Shown here: positions 9,531 through 19,811 of the stretch, in pieces | Numbering within the stretch: position 1 is the first letter of the stretch | Layout of the letters: every line of letters begins with the position of its first letter | From: an uncultured Spiribacter sp. | GTDB taxonomy: Bacteria > Pseudomonadota > Gammaproteobacteria > Nitrococcales > Nitrococcaceae | Assembly: GCA_937884605.1 (NCBI GenBank) | Contig: CALGDM010000006.1 | Coordinates: 248,001 to 312,000, forward strand | Direction: 5' to 3' | Length of the DNA stretch: 64,000 bases | Translations under genes and position numbers: made by a program | The notes under the pieces: generated by a model | Told to the model about the DNA's origin: nothing | The model's database searches: none | The model's input: the letters and a program-made list of their open reading frames with translations, nothing else

Positions 9531-10363
9531 GCTTGCTGGACAGGCCGCGCGAGGTGATGCGTCGGGACCGGGTGTTCGACTTCATGATGCCGAACCCCCT
9601 CGACGCCGCGCGCCTTGATACCCGCCACGGGCCAATCCTCTACCTCGAGGACATTACCGTCAGCTTTGACGGTTTCAAGGCGCTGGATGCCCTGACGCTG
9701 TATATCGATGTCGGCGAGCTGCGCTGCATCATCGGCCCCAACGGCGCGGGTAAAAGTACCATGATGGATGTCATAACCGGCCGGATTCGACCGGATCACG
9801 GGCAAGCATGGTTGGGCCAGCGTCTGGATCTGCTGCGGATGCAGGAAACCGATATCAGTCGCGCCGGCATTGGGCGTAAGTTCCAGAAACCGACGGTATT
9901 CCCCGAGCATCGGGTGGTCGAGAACCTCGAGCTGGCGATGGCGGGACCGCGCGGAGTCTGGTCGACGCTGCGCCAGCATCTCGACGGTGAAGCCCGCGAC
10001 CATATCGATTCGGTCCTCACTGAAATCGGGCTGGAGTCGGCTGGGCATTCGCGTGCCGGACAGCTCTCTCACGGCCAGAAGCAGTGGCTCGAGATCGGCA
10101 TGCTGCTCATGCAAAACCCTCAGGTATTACTGGTGGACGAGCCGGTCGCCGGCATGACCCATCAGGAGATGGACCGCACCGGCGAGCTGCTGCAACGTCT
10201 GGCGGGACGGCATTCGGTGGTAGTGGTCGAGCATGACATGGACTTTGTGCGTTCCATCGCCCGTACGGTCACCGTCCTGCATCAGGGGGCCGTCCTTGCC
10301 GAGGGGTCAATGGATGCCATCCAGGCCGACCCTCGGGTGGTCGAGGTGTATCTCGGAGAGTAA
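9527..10363 (+). CDS. urtD: Urea ABC transporter ATP-binding protein UrtD
   Basis: LivG-type cytoplasmic ATPase of the urea importer, 278 aa. Walker A (Gly-Pro-Asn-Gly-Ala-Gly-Lys-Ser-Thr) is near residue 72, the signature region Leu-Ser-His-Gly-Gln-Lys-Gln-Trp-Leu-Glu near residue 180 (His in place of the usual second Gly, as in UrtD proteins), and Walker B (Leu-Leu-Val-Asp-Glu-Pro) follows. The Lys-Phe-Gln-Lys-Pro-Thr-Val-Phe segment is characteristic of UrtD. An N-terminal extension of about 30 residues precedes the nucleotide-binding domain. Confidence 0.95.
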   Translation: MSLLDRPREVMRRDRVFDFMMPNPLDAARLDTRHGPILYLEDITVSFDGFKALDALTLYIDVGELRCIIGPNGAGKSTMMDVITGRIRPDHGQAWLGQRLDLLRMQETDISRAGIGRKFQKPTVFPEHRVVENLELAMAGPRGVWSTLRQHLDGEARDHIDSVLTEIGLESAGHSRAGQLSHGQKQWLEIGMLLMQNPQVLLVDEPVAGMTHQEMDRTGELLQRLAGRHSVVVVEHDMDFVRSIARTVTVLHQGAVLAEGSMDAIQADPRVVEVYLGE

Positions 10364-10366
10364 GGC

Positions 10367-11056
10367 ATGCTGTCAATACGCAAGCTGAACCAGTATTACG
10401 GCGAGAGCCATACCCTCTGGGACGTGGACTGTGAGGTCCCGACGCAGGGGTGTACCTGCCTGATGGGCCGAAATGGCGTCGGCAAGACCACGGTGCTCAA
10501 AACGGTCATGGGGCTCCTGCCGGCGGCATCCGGCGAGATCGAGTTCGAGGGTCGACGCATTGAGTCGCGGGCCGCCGAGCAGCGCGCTCGGGGGGGCATC
10601 GGCTATGTCCCCCAGGGGCGTGAGATCTTCCCCTTGCTCAGCGTCGAGGAGAACCTGCGGGTGGCGCGGACCTCGGTGGGGCGCCGCGACATCCCGGCTC
10701 TCGTTCACGAGCTGTTCCCGGTGCTCCACGAGATGCGCCACCGTCGCGGCGGTGATCTCTCGGGCGGTCAGCAGCAGCAACTCGCGATTGGCCGGGCGCT
10801 GTGCCTGGAGCCCCGACTGCTGATCCTCGACGAACCCACTGAGGGCATTCAGCCCAATATTGTCCGGGAAATCGGTGATGTGATTCAGCGATTGAACCGT
10901 GATCAGGCAATGACTGTGCTACTGGTCGAGCAGAAGCTGCCCTTTGCCCGTCGCACCGCCGATCATTTCGTCATCATGGATCGCGGTCGCTCGGTGGCAA
11001 ACGGTCGCATGGAGGACCTGGGGGACGACCTTGTCCAGCGCTACCTGACCGTGTAA
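10367..11056 (+). CDS. urtE: Urea ABC transporter ATP-binding protein UrtE
   Basis: LivF-type ATPase partner of UrtD, 229 aa. It starts Met-Leu-Ser-Ile-Arg-Lys-Leu-Asn-Gln-Tyr-Tyr-Gly-Glu-Ser, typical of UrtE. Walker A (Gly-Arg-Asn-Gly-Val-Gly-Lys-Thr-Thr), Gly-Tyr-Val-Pro-Gln-Gly-Arg-Glu-Ile-Phe-Pro, signature Leu-Ser-Gly-Gly-Gln-Gln-Gln-Gln, and Walker B (Leu-Ile-Leu-Asp-Glu-Pro-Thr-Glu-Gly-Ile-Gln-Pro) are all visible. It is the last of the urt genes; I saw no clear terminator before the next gene 52 bases on. Confidence 0.96.
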   Translation: MLSIRKLNQYYGESHTLWDVDCEVPTQGCTCLMGRNGVGKTTVLKTVMGLLPAASGEIEFEGRRIESRAAEQRARGGIGYVPQGREIFPLLSVEENLRVARTSVGRRDIPALVHELFPVLHEMRHRRGGDLSGGQQQQLAIGRALCLEPRLLILDEPTEGIQPNIVREIGDVIQRLNRDQAMTVLLVEQKLPFARRTADHFVIMDRGRSVANGRMEDLGDDLVQRYLTV

Positions 11057-11108
11057 GCGATTGGCGTTACGCTAGAGAGCCAACACCCGATCCACGGATG
11101 GAATCGCG

Positions 11109-12107
11109 ATGACTGATACGCTGCTACGCCAATGGCTCATGCTGCGGCATATACCCCGCTACCCGCGCAAGATCACCGCGCAGGCGCTGCGCGACAGCCT
11201 TGCCGATCAGGGCTATCCCACCACTGAGCGCACGGTCCAGCGCGATTTATTGCGACTCTCCGGCGAGTTGTTCGGCCTCTCGCTGGACGACCGGTCGCGG
11301 CCCCATGGCTGGTCCTGGGACCGTGATGCCACGCAGCTCGACATCCCCGGCATGGAACCGCAGACGGCGCTGGCCTTCAAGCTTGCCGAGCACTTCTCGG
11401 GCCAGCTCATGGCGCCGGCTACCCTGAATGCCCTCGAGCCCTACCTGCAGCGTGCCGCCGATGTTCTGGCGGATACCACCAGCCCGGTTCGCACCTGGCC
11501 GGACAAGATCCATGTGGTGCCGCGGGGGCAAACCCTGATCGCCCCAAGCATCGATCCGGAGATTCTTGAAACGGTCTACGCGGCACTGTTCAACGACCGC
11601 CAGCTGGACGCGCGCTACCAGCGCCGCTACGACGGCGCAATCCGGGATTATCGTCTGCACCCGCTGGGCATCGTTTTCCGGGACGGGGTGGTTTACCTGA
11701 TCTGTACCCGCACGGGCCGCGCGGGCGTTGTGCAGATGGCGCTGCATCGCATGCACTCGGCAAGCGCCTGTGCCGAGGCGGTCGAGCGACCGGCGGATTT
11801 TGATCTCATTCAGTATGTACGCACCGGCGCCCTCGACTTTCGGCTGGGCGCCGAGCCCCTCGCGCTGGACCTGCGACTGGAACCCGCTACCGCGATCCAT
11901 CTGGAAGAGACACCGCTCAGCGAAACCCAGCGACTGGAGGACACCGACGACGGACGGATTCGGCTGACGGCCCGTGTGGCCGACACCGCCCAGCTGCGCT
12001 GGTGGTTGCTGGGGCTGGGGGATCAGGTTGAAGTCATTGGCCCACCAGCGCTTCGCGCCGATATTGCCGAGCGTCTGGCCCGCGCCCTCAGTCGCTACCC
12101 GGGGTGA
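11109..12107 (+). CDS. WYL-domain transcriptional regulator
   Basis: The 332-aa product has a DeoR/HTH_11-type N-terminal winged helix (residues about 10-75, with Thr-Glu-Arg-Thr-Val-Gln-Arg-Asp-Leu as recognition helix), a central WYL domain (about 150-225, with Ala-Arg-Tyr-Gln-Arg-Arg and Tyr-Arg-Leu-His-Pro-Leu-Gly-Ile-Val) and a C-terminal WCX extension ending near 330. WYL domains are sensor modules that often bind nucleic acid or nucleotides. It lies in the same orientation as the urt genes and 52 bases behind them, so it may be cotranscribed; its targets cannot be deduced. Its 3' end overlaps the convergent kinase gene by 20 bases. Confidence 0.85.
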   Translation: MTDTLLRQWLMLRHIPRYPRKITAQALRDSLADQGYPTTERTVQRDLLRLSGELFGLSLDDRSRPHGWSWDRDATQLDIPGMEPQTALAFKLAEHFSGQLMAPATLNALEPYLQRAADVLADTTSPVRTWPDKIHVVPRGQTLIAPSIDPEILETVYAALFNDRQLDARYQRRYDGAIRDYRLHPLGIVFRDGVVYLICTRTGRAGVVQMALHRMHSASACAEAVERPADFDLIQYVRTGALDFRLGAEPLALDLRLEPATAIHLEETPLSETQRLEDTDDGRIRLTARVADTAQLRWWLLGLGDQVEVIGPPALRADIAERLARALSRYPG

Positions 12108-13869
12108 CCGGCAGATAGCGCTGGATGGTCGCACCCAGCTCGGTGGCATTGACCGGCTTTTTGACCACGGTCTGCATGCCGGCATCCAGACAGCGCTGCT
12201 CGTCTTCGTCCATGGCATTGGCGGTCATGGCAATAATCGGCAGTGTCGCGCCGCGCGTCCGCAGCCGCCGCGTGGCCTCGAGTCCATCCATCACCGGCAT
12301 CTGCATGTCCATGACCACCAGATCGAAGGTTTCGGTCTCGAACTGCTCGAGGGCCTGGCGGCCATTCTCGACAACGACAACCCGGTGCCCCAGATTCGAG
12401 AGCATCTCCCGGGCCACCAATTGATTCACGGGGTTGTCCTCAACCAACAGGATTCGACCGATCCGAGTCGGTGCGGTCGGCGTCTCGGCCGCGTCACTGG
12501 TCGTGACACGTGCTGTCGATGACGCCGCGATTGGCAGTCGCAGGTGTACCTCAAAACGGCTGCCGCGGCCGGGCTCACTGTCGACATGGATTTTCCCGCC
12601 CATCTCCTCGATCAGTTCCTGACTGATGACCAGGCCCAGTCCCGAGCCCTCGTGCGCGCGGGTCAGTGAGGTGTCCACCTGGGAAAAGGCCTGAAACAGC
12701 GTGGCTTGATCGTCGGCGCTGATCCCGCAGCCCGTGTCGGCAACATGAAAACGCAACTCGAGCTGATCGACGGATGACTCGGCCTCGACGGTCAGTGCGA
12801 CATGACCTTGCTCGGTGAACTTGAAGGCGTTGTTGATGAGGTTCATCAGTACCTGCCGCAGACGATCGGGATCGCCGCGCACGTCACCAAGATCGTCAGG
12901 GTAATCGCAGTGAAAGGCGACCGGACCCTTCTGGGCCTGAATCCTGTAACCCCGGCAGAGGGTTTCGAGGAATTCGTCCAGGCAGAAGGGGCGCTGCACC
13001 AGCGAGAGCTTGCCCGCCCGGATATGCGAGTAATCGAGGATATCGTTGACCACCGTGAACACGGCATCGGCACTGGCGCGCAGTGTCTGCAGATAGCGAT
13101 AGGCGCGGGACTGCGGGGTGAGCTCCTGCTGAATGATGTCGGTCAGCCCGAAGATGCCGTTCAGCGGCGTGCGCACCTCGTGGCTGATGACGGCGAGGAA
13201 TTCGGTTTTGGCCTGGCTGGCCTGCTCGGCTTCGGCGCGCGCGGCTTCCAGCTCGTGGTTGGAGGCCTCCAGCGAGGCTTGTTGGCGGCGCAGCTGACGG
13301 ACCAGCAGCAGCCCGGCCAGCATGGCCAGCGCGGCGAGAACCAGTACCGCCTGAATCATTCGGATCTGACTTTCACGGCGTTTCTGGCGCTCGCGGGCAA
13401 AATGCCGATTGGTGGCGAGGATGAGGTCACCGGTGCCGACCTGAATCTGCTGCAGCGTCGTCAGCAGCCCTGCACGACGGTCGCCGAGATTGCTTGCGCT
13501 CAAGCTGCTTACTCGCTCGTCTAGTGCTTTGATGCGCTCGAGCAGCGAGTCGACGTTGCTGTCACGAACCGCCACCGACTGGATCAGGTCGGCGACTTGA
13601 CCCCGCTGGAGCACGTTGATGCGACTGTAGAGGATGTCATAGTTGAGCTTGACGTCGGCAACCGTCCCGGGGGTGGCGTTCAGCAGCGAAATCCGCAGGC
13701 TCTTCAGCTCGCGATCGAGCTGGAACGTGGCCCAGACCGCATCCTCGAGCAGCACATCATCGAGCGCCCGCTGCTTTTGCAGCGTCAAGGCCCCGACCGC
13801 CATCAAGGCAAGGAACAGAACGCCCAGCGCGATCAGGGTCGAGAAGCGTTTATGAAATGTCAGGCCCAC
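12088..13869 (-). CDS. Membrane hybrid sensor histidine kinase (HisKA-HATPase-REC)
   Basis: The 593-aa protein has two membrane helices (about residues 10-30 and 175-195) flanking a helical periplasmic sensor, a coiled coil, HisKA with [15 protein letters not shown] (phospho-His), HATPase_c with Asn-Asn-Ala-Phe-Lys-Phe, Asp-Thr-Gly-Cys-Gly-Ile and Gly-Ser-Gly-Leu-Gly-Leu, and one receiver with Val-Glu-Asp-Asn-Pro-Val-Asn and Val-Val-Met-Asp-Met-Gln-Met-Pro. No HPt domain is attached, so phosphotransfer beyond the receiver would need a separate HPt such as the one at 19812-20150. It is last in a minus-strand signalling operon, directly after a periplasmic protein that may supply its signal. 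Confidence 0.92.
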   Translation of the reverse strand: MGLTFHKRFSTLIALGVLFLALMAVGALTLQKQRALDDVLLEDAVWATFQLDRELKSLRISLLNATPGTVADVKLNYDILYSRINVLQRGQVADLIQSVAVRDSNVDSLLERIKALDERVSSLSASNLGDRRAGLLTTLQQIQVGTGDLILATNRHFARERQKRRESQIRMIQAVLVLAALAMLAGLLLVRQLRRQQASLEASNHELEAARAEAEQASQAKTEFLAVISHEVRTPLNGIFGLTDIIQQELTPQSRAYRYLQTLRASADAVFTVVNDILDYSHIRAGKLSLVQRPFCLDEFLETLCRGYRIQAQKGPVAFHCDYPDDLGDVRGDPDRLRQVLMNLINNAFKFTEQGHVALTVEAESSVDQLELRFHVADTGCGISADDQATLFQAFSQVDTSLTRAHEGSGLGLVISQELIEEMGGKIHVDSEPGRGSRFEVHLRLPIAASSTARVTTSDAAETPTAPTRIGRILLVEDNPVNQLVAREMLSNLGHRVVVVENGRQALEQFETETFDLVVMDMQMPVMDGLEATRRLRTRGATLPIIAMTANAMDEDEQRCLDAGMQTVVKKPVNATELGATIQRYLPVTPGSD

Positions 13870-13889
13870 ATGTGCACCCTGCCCGGCGT

Positions 13890-14402
13890 CTATTCGACGC
13901 GAAGCCGGTTGACCTGCCAGACCGAACGGCCATAGATGGTCTCGCGGTGCAGCTCGGGGTGATTGTCGAACGGGTAGATGACAAAGATCGGGCCACGCTC
14001 GCGCACACTCATGCGCTCGCCGTCCTTGTGGGTGGCAAGGATGACGTCGTACTCCCGGAAGTCGCTGACCGGGATCTCGGCGCCGTAGTCGTTGAGGGCC
14101 GTCGCCGTCACCTGCTCACCCCGTGCGTCCACGGCGTCCAGAACGGCCCGGGCCAATGGACCGCGAAACGTTTTGGGCCCGTCATGCCAGGGCGTTTCGG
14201 TTTCCAGGGCCCGACCTTCGAGCTCGGCGAGCATTGCCGCATCGAAGACTGCCCGATCGCCCTGGTTGGTGGTGCCAATATCGCCACTGACGCTGAGGAT
14301 GACCCGGCCTTCCGGCGTCTCCAGTGCACCGCAGACGTTACTCCACAGTCCCAGCACCCCAGCGATGAGGATCAATGCGGCGGTCGGTCTAGATCTGGCC
14401 AT
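13890..14402 (-). CDS. Periplasmic molybdopterin-domain-like protein
   Basis: From the ATG at 14402 the product is 170 aa, with a signal peptide (Arg-Ser-Arg-Pro start, hydrophobic residues about 7-25, Ala-Leu-Glu). The mature part ([32 protein letters not shown]) resembles the sulfite-oxidase-type molybdopterin-binding fold. The usual cofactor cysteine is not evident, so it is probably a ligand-binding relative rather than an enzyme. It overlaps the upstream hybrid kinase by 14 bases and precedes the membrane kinase by 20, a pairing that suggests a periplasmic signal partner. The family call is tentative. Confidence 0.6.
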   Translation of the reverse strand: MARSRPTAALILIAGVLGLWSNVCGALETPEGRVILSVSGDIGTTNQGDRAVFDAAMLAELEGRALETETPWHDGPKTFRGPLARAVLDAVDARGEQVTATALNDYGAEIPVSDFREYDVILATHKDGERMSVRERGPIFVIYPFDNHPELHRETIYGRSVWQVNRLRVE

Positions 14403-16533
14403 TGGAGGATTCCTTTTCGGTTGGAATGCCGGATGCCGCCTGGCAGATCCGGTCGATTTCGGCCTTGAGCCGATCGGCATTGAGCGGTTTAGTGACATAG
14501 CCTTCCATCCCCGCCGCCGCGTAATGGGCTTGATCGCCCTGCATGGCGTTGGCGGTCAGCGCCACGATCGGGGTGCGTGGGCGCTGATCTTTCCGCTCCT
14601 GCTCACGGATATGACGCGCTGCCTCCACGCCATCCATACCGGGCATCATGATATCCATGAGGATGACGTCAAAACGCGTCTCGTGGAACCGCGCGATCGC
14701 CTCTTCGCCATTGGCGGCGGTCTGGAACGACATGGCGCTTTTCTCGAGCAGCTTCTCGGCCAGCATCCGATTGACCGAGTTGTCTTCGGCCAGCAGGACA
14801 TGCAGGCCGGCGAGGCGCTGATCGCGATCCTCCACCGGCCCGGTCGACCGCGTCAGGGTCGGGTCGGCGGTTTGCAGCAGTGTCCGGATTGAGCGGATCG
14901 ATAGCGGTTTGGTCATTGGCTGCGGAACACCCAGCTGATCCGCCTGGTGGGTGGCCTCGGCATCCAGCGTGCCGGTAACCAGTCGCAGTGGCGTACCGGC
15001 TGCCTGTAAGGCATGGATTGGGCCGAGGGCGCCGTCGGCATCGGCCATTGCGCTCAGCCGGGCATCCATGAGGATCAGGTCGAACGCCGAGGCGGTGGCG
15101 CTGGCTTTCTCGATCTGTGATGAGGCCTCGGTGAGATCGGTGGCGATAACCGCCTCCACGCCGAGGGTTTCAAGCAGTGTCCTTGCCAGGGCGCCATCGC
15201 GGACGTCGTCGTCGATGGTCAGGACCCGTCGTACGTTCATCGAAGCGGCTGTGCTTGCCTCGGCCATGGATGCATCGCCCGGGCCAAGGGGCAGGTCGAC
15301 GCGCATGAGCGTCCCTTTGCCCTCTTCGCTGGTCATCGAGACCTGGCCGCCCATCAGCTCGGTGAGTTGCCGGGTAATGGCGAGCCCCAGCCCGGTGCCT
15401 TCAAAGGGGCGATCATTGGCGTTGCTCGCCTGTTCAAACGAATCGAACACGTGGCGTTGGCGATCTGGCGAAATGCCGACGCCGGTATCCGACACCGTGA
15501 AGGCGATCGGCAGCCGATCCTCGGCACCGGAGCCGGATGCTGCGGCCAAGGCGACGTTGAGCTCGACATGCCCCTCGTCGGTGAACTTGAGCGCGTTGCT
15601 GAGAAGGTTGTCGATGATCTGCTGCAGACGCACCGGATCAAGCTTGAGCCAGCGGGGCAGTTGCGGATCCAGGGTGCAGTAAAGACGGACTCCGCCGGTC
15701 AGTGCCCGGGGCGTGTGCGCCTGGACGATCTGTCCGATCAGGGTATGGAAGTCACAGTTCTGGAGACGAAGCTCGAGCTTGTCGGCCTCGATTTTCGATA
15801 AATCAAGGACCAGGTTGACGATATCGAGGAGATGATCAGCGCTGTTGCGGGCAAGATCGATGTACTGGCGCTGATCGGTCTGCAACGGCGTATCCGCCAG
15901 CAGGTCGAGCATGCCGAGGACGCCATTCATGGGCGTGCGGATCTCGTGGCTCATATTGGCCAGAAACTGGCTTTTGGCCCGGCTGGCCGCCTTGGCCTGG
16001 TCGATCTGGTACTGCAGCTCGCTTTCATACAGACAAGCGCGGGCTGCATTGGCGAGCTTTTCCATCAGTCCCGCCAGCGACATCAGCAGGCTGTGGGTGA
16101 AACCGCTGCCACGCCGCCGCAGCAGCAGGACCCCGAAATTGGGCAGATCGAAGACGTAGTCCTCACCATCACCGGCGCGATTGGGGAGCCGGGCCGGCAG
16201 GCGCTCGCCCAGGTGGGGCAGCTCGGTGGCGTGATCGGGCAACGCCAGCCAGTCGATGAGTTGTTGAAAATCGGACTGGCGGGTCAATGTGCGCGGCAAC
16301 GCCAGTGAGTAACGCCACGTCAGGGCCATTGATGCGCGATCGTCCTCGGCGGGTGATTGCGTGTACTGCAGCACGCAGCCGCTCACGCAATTGAGAATGC
16401 GCAACATCTTGCGCAGGCTTTCGGTGAGCATCTCGTCGAGCTTGAGACTCTGGCCGATCGAGATGGAGATCTCGTAGAGGAGATCCGACTCGGGGATGCC
16501 GTGCGTCTGGGGCGGGCGCATCCGGTCGTTCAT
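14389..16533 (-). CDS. Cytoplasmic hybrid sensor kinase with two receivers
   Basis: The 714-aa protein has no membrane helix. Residues 1-190 form a GAF-like sensor region, followed by a short coiled coil, HisKA ([15 protein letters not shown]), HATPase_c (Asn-Ala-Leu-Lys-Phe, Asp-Thr-Gly-Val-Gly-Ile, Gly-Thr-Gly-Leu-Gly-Leu), a first receiver (Ile-Asp-Asp-Asp ... Leu-Met-Asp-Ala-Arg-Leu ... Thr-Lys-Pro) and a second receiver (Ala-Glu-Asp-Asn ... [11 protein letters not shown] ... Thr-Lys-Pro-Leu). Both receivers keep their phospho-acceptor Asp. The start overlaps the FIST gene stop (ATGA), so the FIST protein is a likely input partner. Confidence 0.92.
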   Translation of the reverse strand: MNDRMRPPQTHGIPESDLLYEISISIGQSLKLDEMLTESLRKMLRILNCVSGCVLQYTQSPAEDDRASMALTWRYSLALPRTLTRQSDFQQLIDWLALPDHATELPHLGERLPARLPNRAGDGEDYVFDLPNFGVLLLRRRGSGFTHSLLMSLAGLMEKLANAARACLYESELQYQIDQAKAASRAKSQFLANMSHEIRTPMNGVLGMLDLLADTPLQTDQRQYIDLARNSADHLLDIVNLVLDLSKIEADKLELRLQNCDFHTLIGQIVQAHTPRALTGGVRLYCTLDPQLPRWLKLDPVRLQQIIDNLLSNALKFTDEGHVELNVALAAASGSGAEDRLPIAFTVSDTGVGISPDRQRHVFDSFEQASNANDRPFEGTGLGLAITRQLTELMGGQVSMTSEEGKGTLMRVDLPLGPGDASMAEASTAASMNVRRVLTIDDDVRDGALARTLLETLGVEAVIATDLTEASSQIEKASATASAFDLILMDARLSAMADADGALGPIHALQAAGTPLRLVTGTLDAEATHQADQLGVPQPMTKPLSIRSIRTLLQTADPTLTRSTGPVEDRDQRLAGLHVLLAEDNSVNRMLAEKLLEKSAMSFQTAANGEEAIARFHETRFDVILMDIMMPGMDGVEAARHIREQERKDQRPRTPIVALTANAMQGDQAHYAAAGMEGYVTKPLNADRLKAEIDRICQAASGIPTEKESSNGQI

Positions 16534-17654
16534 TGATCGATTATCGCGTAGACGATGCTTTTATTGAGAAAGTCCAGATAGTCGTGCCCGCTGTTGGCGA
16601 TCTCGCCCAGCGTGAACGCGCCATGGACGGGTGCGCCGCCTCCGACGGCATGCAGTTCGCGACCCAGCTCGGCGTCCAGAAACAGCACCCGCGAAATGCA
16701 GTCAAACAGCAATGCGGTGTCAACGGCCTCGCGGGGATGATTCGAAGTGGCTCCATCCCGGGCATTGCCTGCCGCCGTAAGCAGGGTATCCACGTCGCCG
16801 TTCAGCAGCCGGATGCGACAGCCCGCGGGCACCTCGCCGACGCAGACGATTTCACCGGCATCGTTCATCATCAACGGGTCGCGGACCACGACTTCGGCCC
16901 CGTAGCGCGCGATTCCCAAGGGATAGGATTTGGCGATCGAAAAAAAGTTGTCCGCATCAATCCTCTGGCCACTGTGGGCGAATACCTCGCGCGCATAGAG
17001 TTCGGCCGCCGGTTGCCAGTCGATGGTCTGCACCCGATTACCCGCGCTTTCGGTGACGGTCATCGTCTCGCTGATCGGCTGCCACCCATGGCTGACGCCG
17101 ATGGCACTGGGCGCTGCCAGCCGGGCAACCAGGGCACTGTCCTCGCACAGCCCTTCCGGGGTGATGATGCAGGGCGACTGACGAAAACTGAGCGAGCCGG
17201 CGCCTCCACCGATGAAGTTGTGCTCAAGGCCAAGACTGAAGAACAGGGCCTCAATCAGGTCGCTGATCCGGGCGGCGAGGCCATCGACCACCACCAGATA
17301 GGTGGCGTCACGAGGCTCGTCGGGCCAGTTGTCCGCAAATGCCGAAATGGCCGTCTCGAACGCGGTATCCGCAGCGCTCAGGGTGTCGACGACACCATAG
17401 TCGGGCAGGTGGTCGAGTCCCACCACCAGGGTGCCTTGCTCGTAGGTCTCGCTACGATAGGCGATGGCCGGAAAGATACCGCCCAGCAAGGGCAGGGGTG
17501 AGGCGGTGATGGCCGCATTCATCGCCTCGGCCGGCAGGTTATTGCCATCCGCGGCGAACACCAGAGCGGCATGCACCGTCGGGTTGGCGTTAAGTCGGCC
17601 GACGGCCTCAGCCAGCCCGGCCACCGTGCCGGTGGGGTCGAATTCGACTTGCAT
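16530..17654 (-). CDS. FIST-domain sensory protein
   Basis: The 374-aa product shows the FIST N domain (about residues 20-215, with [14 protein letters not shown] and Phe-Ile-Gly-Gly-Gly-Ala-Gly) and FIST C (about 225-360, ending near [14 protein letters not shown]). FIST proteins are cytosolic ligand-sensing modules, proposed to bind small molecules such as amino acids, and are commonly encoded beside kinases and cyclic-di-GMP enzymes. Here the gene is coupled to both neighbours: its ATG shares a base with the upstream EAL stop (TGATG) and its stop overlaps the kinase start. Its ligand is unknown. Confidence 0.88.
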   Translation of the reverse strand: MQVEFDPTGTVAGLAEAVGRLNANPTVHAALVFAADGNNLPAEAMNAAITASPLPLLGGIFPAIAYRSETYEQGTLVVGLDHLPDYGVVDTLSAADTAFETAISAFADNWPDEPRDATYLVVVDGLAARISDLIEALFFSLGLEHNFIGGGAGSLSFRQSPCIITPEGLCEDSALVARLAAPSAIGVSHGWQPISETMTVTESAGNRVQTIDWQPAAELYAREVFAHSGQRIDADNFFSIAKSYPLGIARYGAEVVVRDPLMMNDAGEIVCVGEVPAGCRIRLLNGDVDTLLTAAGNARDGATSNHPREAVDTALLFDCISRVLFLDAELGRELHAVGGGAPVHGAFTLGEIANSGHDYLDFLNKSIVYAIIDQ

Positions 17655-19717
17655 CAGTCCTCCTCAATCGCTGCAGAGGGTAGCAGACCGGCGCAGGCGT
17701 CTGCTTCGGCGGGTCGATGTATCAGGAACCCCTGGATCGCATCGATTTCGAGGGCGTTCAGGTAGTCGCGCTGGCGCTGGGTTTCGACGCCCTCGGCGAT
17801 GGTTTTTAACCCGAGTCCGTCGGCGAGCAAGGTCATCGATCGGATGACCGACCGGTTACGCGGGTCATCGGCCACCGCCTCGATAAAGCTCCGGTCGATC
17901 TTGAGCGTATCCATGGGGAACCGCAGCAAGGATTCATACGACGAGTGCCCGGTCCCGAAATCGTCGATGGCAAGCCGAAAACCGGCCGCCTGGAGTTTCT
18001 CGAGGGTGCGCTGGCTGGCATCCGGGTCATGCATGGCCATGCTCTCGGTGATCTCGAGCTCGAGTGTGTGGGGATCGATGCCGTGACGACGGGCAGTCCG
18101 GGTGATGCGCTCGGCGAGATCGCCGCGCTCGAACTGTTGGGCCGAGATATTGACCCCCATCACCAGTTTCGCGTCGGTTTCATGCCAGATCGCCAGCTGC
18201 CGGCAGGCCTCGTCGAGCACCCACTCACCCACCTCGGCAATCAGCCCGTTTTCTTCGAGTAGGGGGATGAATCGGGCAGGCGGAATGACGCCGTGGACGG
18301 GGTGGCGCCAGCGCAGCAACGCCTCGGCGCCGTCGAAGGACCCCCCACCGAGCGGTTGCTGGAGTTGATAGACAAGAAAGAACTGGCCCCGTCCAAGGGC
18401 CTTGCGGATATCGTTCTCAAGGCTCAGCACACCGCTTTCATCGAACGCGCCGGTGTCCTGGTAGAACGTAACGCGCGGTTGGCCCCGGCGTCCGCGATTG
18501 ACCTGTTGCGCGCGCTGCGCATGGGCAATCAGTGTGTCGGCGTCGCTGGCATCGTCCGGGTAGAAGCTGGCACCCGCCGAGAAATCCACAAACACCTCTT
18601 CGCCGGCTACCAACAGGGAACGGGCCAGCGGCGCCAGCCATTGTTCATGGGCGACGTGTGGCCTGTCGACGGCCTCCAGCGGCGCGGCGATCGCGAAAGT
18701 GTCGGCCTCGAGCCGCCCCACCACAGCATTGGCGGGAAGGATCTCCTTGAGACGCTGGGCGAAGGTGACGACGACCTGGTCGCCCGCTCGCATTCCGAGC
18801 AATGTATTGACCCGACTCAGACCGGCGATGCCAATCACCGTGACCGACCAGGGCTGTCCACCCTGCTGATGGATCCGATCGTCGAGTAATCGGTTCACAA
18901 GCCGCCGTCGTGGCAGATCCGTTAGCTCGTCGTATTCGGCCAGATACTGCGCACGATCCTCGAATGCCCGCAGCGCGGTCACGTCCTGAAAGGCCCCAAT
19001 CAGCCAGGCGTGGTCGGCCGTTGTCTCACTTTGCAGCCGCAGGATGGTGGGCCGATCATCGCGCAGCCACACGCTCACCTCGACATCAACACCCCGTCCG
19101 CCGGCAATGGCCGAGTCAAAGGCCGCCTCCAGGCGGTAGCGGTCGTTGTCAGCGGCGCGCTCGATCAATGCCTCACGGCTGTCCGGCAGGGCGTCACAGT
19201 CGAGCAGATCGGCCGCCTCCGCTGACCACTGCAGACCACCGCTCGCGTGATCGAGCCGCCAGAAGCCCAGCCGCGCCATCCGGCACGCGGTGGCCTGCTC
19301 GATCTGGGCGTCAGCGAGTGCCTTCGCCCGTGCGGCGGCGGCGAGGGCATACTTGACCCTTTCGACGAGCAGCGCCAGATTGACCGGCTTGGTGATGAAG
19401 TCGGTGGCGCCCACCGTGAATGCTCGGTGAATGGATGGCGTGTCATCCAGGGCCGTGAGGATCAGAATGGGCGTGTCCCGGTTGGCCGAGCCGGCTTGCT
19501 CGAGGCGAACCGCCTCGATGAACGCAAACCCGTCGCGGCCTGGCAGATTGACGCTTGCCAGTACCAGATCGGGTGCATCGGCCCGCATCCATGCGAGCGC
19601 TTCGTCGGCGTTGTCTGCCTGCCGGATCGTGTAGCCATTCTTGCGAAGACCGGCCGAAGTCATCAGCTGAATGGTCGGATCATCGTCCACGATCAGGATT
19701 GTCTGCGAGCGCGACAT
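17654..19717 (-). CDS. Receiver-degenerate GGDEF-EAL cyclic-di-GMP phosphodiesterase
   Basis: From the ATG at 19717 the protein is 687 aa: receiver (residues 5-120, with Val-Asp-Asp-Asp, phospho-Asp region Leu-Val-Leu-Ala-Ser-Val-Asn-Leu-Pro-Gly and Thr-Lys-Pro), a PAS-like linker, a GGDEF-family domain whose signature reads Arg-Leu-Glu-Ala-Asp-Thr-Phe and so lacks the catalytic Gly-Gly-Asp/Glu-Glu-Phe, then an EAL domain with Glu-Ala-Leu-Leu-Arg-Trp, Asn-Ile-Ser-Ala-Gln-Gln-Phe, Glu-Ile-Thr-Glu-Ser, Asp-Asp-Phe-Gly-Thr-Gly and Lys-Ile-Asp-Arg-Ser. Where many receivers have Asp on beta-3, Ser-Val-Asn follows Val-Leu-Ala, so receiver phosphorylation may be impaired. Predicted net activity is c-di-GMP hydrolysis. 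It opens the five-gene operon. Confidence 0.87.
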   Translation of the reverse strand: MSRSQTILIVDDDPTIQLMTSAGLRKNGYTIRQADNADEALAWMRADAPDLVLASVNLPGRDGFAFIEAVRLEQAGSANRDTPILILTALDDTPSIHRAFTVGATDFITKPVNLALLVERVKYALAAAARAKALADAQIEQATACRMARLGFWRLDHASGGLQWSAEAADLLDCDALPDSREALIERAADNDRYRLEAAFDSAIAGGRGVDVEVSVWLRDDRPTILRLQSETTADHAWLIGAFQDVTALRAFEDRAQYLAEYDELTDLPRRRLVNRLLDDRIHQQGGQPWSVTVIGIAGLSRVNTLLGMRAGDQVVVTFAQRLKEILPANAVVGRLEADTFAIAAPLEAVDRPHVAHEQWLAPLARSLLVAGEEVFVDFSAGASFYPDDASDADTLIAHAQRAQQVNRGRRGQPRVTFYQDTGAFDESGVLSLENDIRKALGRGQFFLVYQLQQPLGGGSFDGAEALLRWRHPVHGVIPPARFIPLLEENGLIAEVGEWVLDEACRQLAIWHETDAKLVMGVNISAQQFERGDLAERITRTARRHGIDPHTLELEITESMAMHDPDASQRTLEKLQAAGFRLAIDDFGTGHSSYESLLRFPMDTLKIDRSFIEAVADDPRNRSVIRSMTLLADGLGLKTIAEGVETQRQRDYLNALEIDAIQGFLIHRPAEADACAGLLPSAAIEED

Positions 19718-19811
19718 CGGGTTTCTCGTCGGGCACTGGAAAGTGGAATCAGTGTAAACTGAGTTGCGGGCGTTGTAATGCGTCGTCAACTCAAGAGGGT
19801 ATCCCAAGCCT

